From Hyphomicrobiales bacterium (GTDB taxonomy: Bacteria; Pseudomonadota; Alphaproteobacteria; Rhizobiales; Aestuariivirgaceae): a stretch of DNA of 7,632 nucleotides. The notes under the pieces are model-generated. The model had not been told where the DNA came from. It did not search any database and saw only the letters and a program-made list of their open reading frames with translations. The stretch lies in contig JANXRO010000319.1 of the NCBI GenBank assembly GCA_025356765.1, positions 1-7,632 on the forward strand, written 5' to 3'. This document shows, piece by piece, positions 6,672-7,632 of the stretch (position 1 is its first letter; the number at the start of each line of letters is the position of its first letter). A program made the position numbers and the translations under genes.

Positions 6672-7019
6672 TTACATTTCCACTTGAGGGGCGGCCTTGG
6701 CGTGAAGCCTTGCCACCGCAGATATAAGATCAGTTTTAAGAATTTCAAATGCGCGGGTTTGTCCAGCGCTGCGACCAACCAAAACATAGTCAAAAGATGG
6801 CTTGGCAACTTCGCCTAAACTTAGACGGGCAATTTCGCGCAAACGGCGCTTGATGCGGTTTCGCACCACAGCATTGCCCAGTTTTTTGGTGCAGGTGAAA
6901 CCAACCCGGGCCGGGGCTTCATCTTCACGCAATCGCAATTGAAGCACAAATCCAGGCATGGCTTGGGTAATGCCTTTGGCGGCGGCAATAAAATCCTGCC
7001 TCCGCGTCATGCGCTGCAT
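6672..7019 (-). CDS. rnpA: ribonuclease P protein component
   Basis: This is the 115-residue protein subunit of RNase P, which helps the catalytic RNA bind and process the 5' end of precursor tRNAs. The family's basic RNR region is clear: KKLGNAVVRNRIKRRLRE at 45-62, with the aromatic FVLQ strand (24-27) and GFTCTKK (40-46) before it. The length is normal. The gene begins 12 nt after the rpmH stop, in the same frame, and that stop prevents an upstream ATG. Met1 (7019) and Met4 (7010) are both possible starts; neither has a clear Shine-Dalgarno, so coupling to rpmH is likely. The TAA stop directly abuts the yidC ATG. Confidence 0.95.
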   Translation of the reverse strand: MQRMTRRQDFIAAAKGITQAMPGFVLQLRLREDEAPARVGFTCTKKLGNAVVRNRIKRRLREIARLSLGEVAKPSFDYVLVGRSAGQTRAFEILKTDLISAVARLHAKAAPQVEM

Positions 7020-7031
7020 AAAATTAATCGA

Positions 7032-7166
7032 TTAGGCCGAGAGCCGCTTGCGGCCCGCAGCGCGACGACGGCGAATAACGTTACGTCCGCCAACCGTGGA
7101 CATGCGCGAACGAAAGCCATGGCGACGCTTGCGAACAAGTTTAGACGGTTGATAAGTGCGTTTCAC
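7032..7166 (-). CDS. rpmH: 50S ribosomal protein L34
   Basis: This short gene encodes the 44-residue large-subunit ribosomal protein L34. The translation begins MKRTYQPSKLVRKRRHGFR and continues through MSTVGGRNVIRRRRAAGRKRLSA, the standard L34 sequence, strongly basic and of exactly the usual length. The start codon is GTG (7164-7166), with GGAG (7174-7177) 7 nt upstream. It is the first gene of the rpmH-rnpA-yidC-engB operon, with a promoter and a leader of about 110 nt upstream. Confidence 0.97.
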   Translation of the reverse strand: MKRTYQPSKLVRKRRHGFRSRMSTVGGRNVIRRRRAAGRKRLSA

Positions 7167-7173
7167 GTTAGAA

Positions 7174-7220
7174 CTCCGTATTCAAAGATGTTTTCCACAA
7201 GCCTTTGATTTTTCAAAGAT
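7174..7220 (-). promoter_or_regulatory. rpmH leader with two alternative hairpins before the ribosome-binding site
   Basis: In the leader RNA the sequence ATCTTTGAA occurs twice (7212-7220 and 7181-7189), with the complementary TCAAAG (7203-7208) between them. The middle segment can pair with the upstream copy (6 bp, AAAA loop) or the downstream copy (6 bp, 15-nt loop), but not both. The downstream pairing ends 4 nt before GGAG (7174-7177). The stems are short and A/U-rich, so a regulatory switch is only a suggestion. Confidence 0.3.
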
Positions 7221-7282
7221 TTCAGGCGAAAGAAAATGCCCAAAAAGATGCGGAAAACGAAGGTTTAGCAAGAATTGGCCCG

Positions 7283-7311
7283 CTTATGGGCAAATCTCAG
7301 CCCATTGTCAA
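7283..7311 (-). promoter_or_regulatory. promoter of the rpmH-rnpA-yidC-engB operon
   Basis: On the minus strand TTGACA (7306-7311) matches the -35 consensus exactly. After a 17-bp spacer comes CATAAG (7283-7288), four of six to TATAAT. Transcription would start near 7276, giving a leader of about 110 nt before the L34 GTG. The -35 lies at the edge of a 13-bp tandem duplication that supplies a second TTGAC 13 bp upstream. Start-site position is inferred. Confidence 0.65.
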
Positions 7312-7334
7312 CTTTCGAGGTCAACTTTCGAGGT
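7307..7334. repeat. 13-bp tandem duplication at the operon's -35 box
   Basis: GTCAACTTTCGAG occurs twice head-to-tail (7307-7319 and 7320-7332) and the period continues for two more bases. The copies are identical. On the minus strand each copy ends in TTGAC, so the duplication doubles the -35 core of the ribosomal-protein promoter. Confidence 0.95.
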
Positions 7335-7424
7335 GGATACTTTTCAATTCACGCAAAGCACACGCCAGCTAAACCCTTATCACGAGGCTGTTACACCCCC
7401 TTTTCACATCCTGCAAAACCCGCC

Positions 7425-7632
7425 ATGTCTCGTGGTATGAAAATAGACGGCGCAGTAACTCATTTGCATTTCAATCTCCAACGCTGGCTGCCCTTGTTTG
7501 GCTTGGCTGTTTTGACGGCGATTGGTTATGTGCTGGGCTTGCAACATTATTTCACTTTGCAAAGCATCGCCGAAAACCAAGCGGTGCTCCATTCCTATGT
7601 GGCAGAGCATCTGTTCTTGGCCTTATTGATCT
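7425..7632 (+). CDS. TVP38/TMEM64 (VTT-domain) family membrane protein, 5' part
   Basis: This frame stays open for 69 codons to the window's right edge. After a short polar start it reads RWLPLFGLAVLTAIGYVLGL (about residues 20-39), a first TM helix, then HYFTLQSIAENQAVLHSYVAEH (about 41-62) and the beginning of a second hydrophobic stretch. The RWLPL...L..I....A.L..YV..H pattern is typical of the N-terminus of bacterial TVP38/TMEM64 (VTT, DedA-related) proteins, whose role is unclear but may involve lipid scrambling or membrane homeostasis. Either Met1 (7425) or Met5 (7437) could be the start; neither has a good ribosome-binding site. It is divergent from rpmH across a 258-bp gap. The domain core lies outside the window, so the family call depends on the N-terminus. 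Confidence 0.72.
   Translation, partial: MSRGMKIDGAVTHLHFNLQRWLPLFGLAVLTAIGYVLGLQHYFTLQSIAENQAVLHSYVAEHLFLALLI

Noticed and set aside
7191..7199. TTTTCCACA, a DnaA-box-like 9-mer near rpmH
   Set aside because: It fits the loose consensus TTWTNCACA, and rpmH is near oriC in some bacteria, but it is a single site with no cluster, no dnaA gene and no clear AT-rich unwinding region.

Overview
The window looks like chromosomal DNA of an alphaproteobacterium, probably from the Rhizobiales (Hyphomicrobiales) side. The reasons are the rpmH-rnpA-yidC-engB block, a YidC with the alphaproteobacterial-style core (lysine rather than arginine in the groove), and a sugar ABC binding protein divergent from an AglR/ThuR-like LacI regulator. 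Base composition looks moderate, roughly half GC by eye. No tRNA, rRNA, CRISPR array, insertion sequence or phage gene was seen.

Left part (1-1862): the 5' part of a periplasmic sugar-binding protein gene runs leftward out of the window. It is divergent from a complete LacI-family regulator gene. The 306-bp gap between them holds two LacI-type operator palindromes, a 9-bp inverted repeat and a possible 18-codon leader ORF in front of the binding-protein gene. The simplest reading is a locally controlled oligosaccharide or alpha-glucoside uptake locus with an autoregulated repressor. A bidirectional terminator closes the regulator gene and the convergent transporter gene.

Middle (1876-4273): a 627-residue MFS transporter of the metabolite:H+ symporter type (minus strand) carries a periplasmic insertion of about 180 residues between TM9 and TM10. 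A short, very acidic secreted protein of unknown function is encoded divergently from it. That small gene ends tail-to-tail with engB, the two TAG stops sharing the palindrome CTAG.

Right part (4270-7166, minus strand): rpmH, rnpA, yidC and engB form a tightly packed operon for ribosomal protein L34, the RNase P protein, the membrane insertase and a ribosome-assembly GTPase. Junctions are 12 nt, 0 nt (TAA next to ATG) and a 4-nt GTGA overlap. A good sigma70-type promoter lies about 140 bp upstream of rpmH, with its -35 element inside a 13-bp tandem duplication. The leader RNA contains two mutually exclusive small hairpins in front of the L34 ribosome-binding site. Divergent from this operon, the start of a TVP38/TMEM64 (VTT-domain) membrane protein gene runs out of the right edge.

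Most of the window is ordinary housekeeping and transport. I did not find an obviously new multi-gene system. The points most worth a second look are the regulatory structures at 501-763 and 7174-7334, the large transporter insertion and the small acidic secreted protein.
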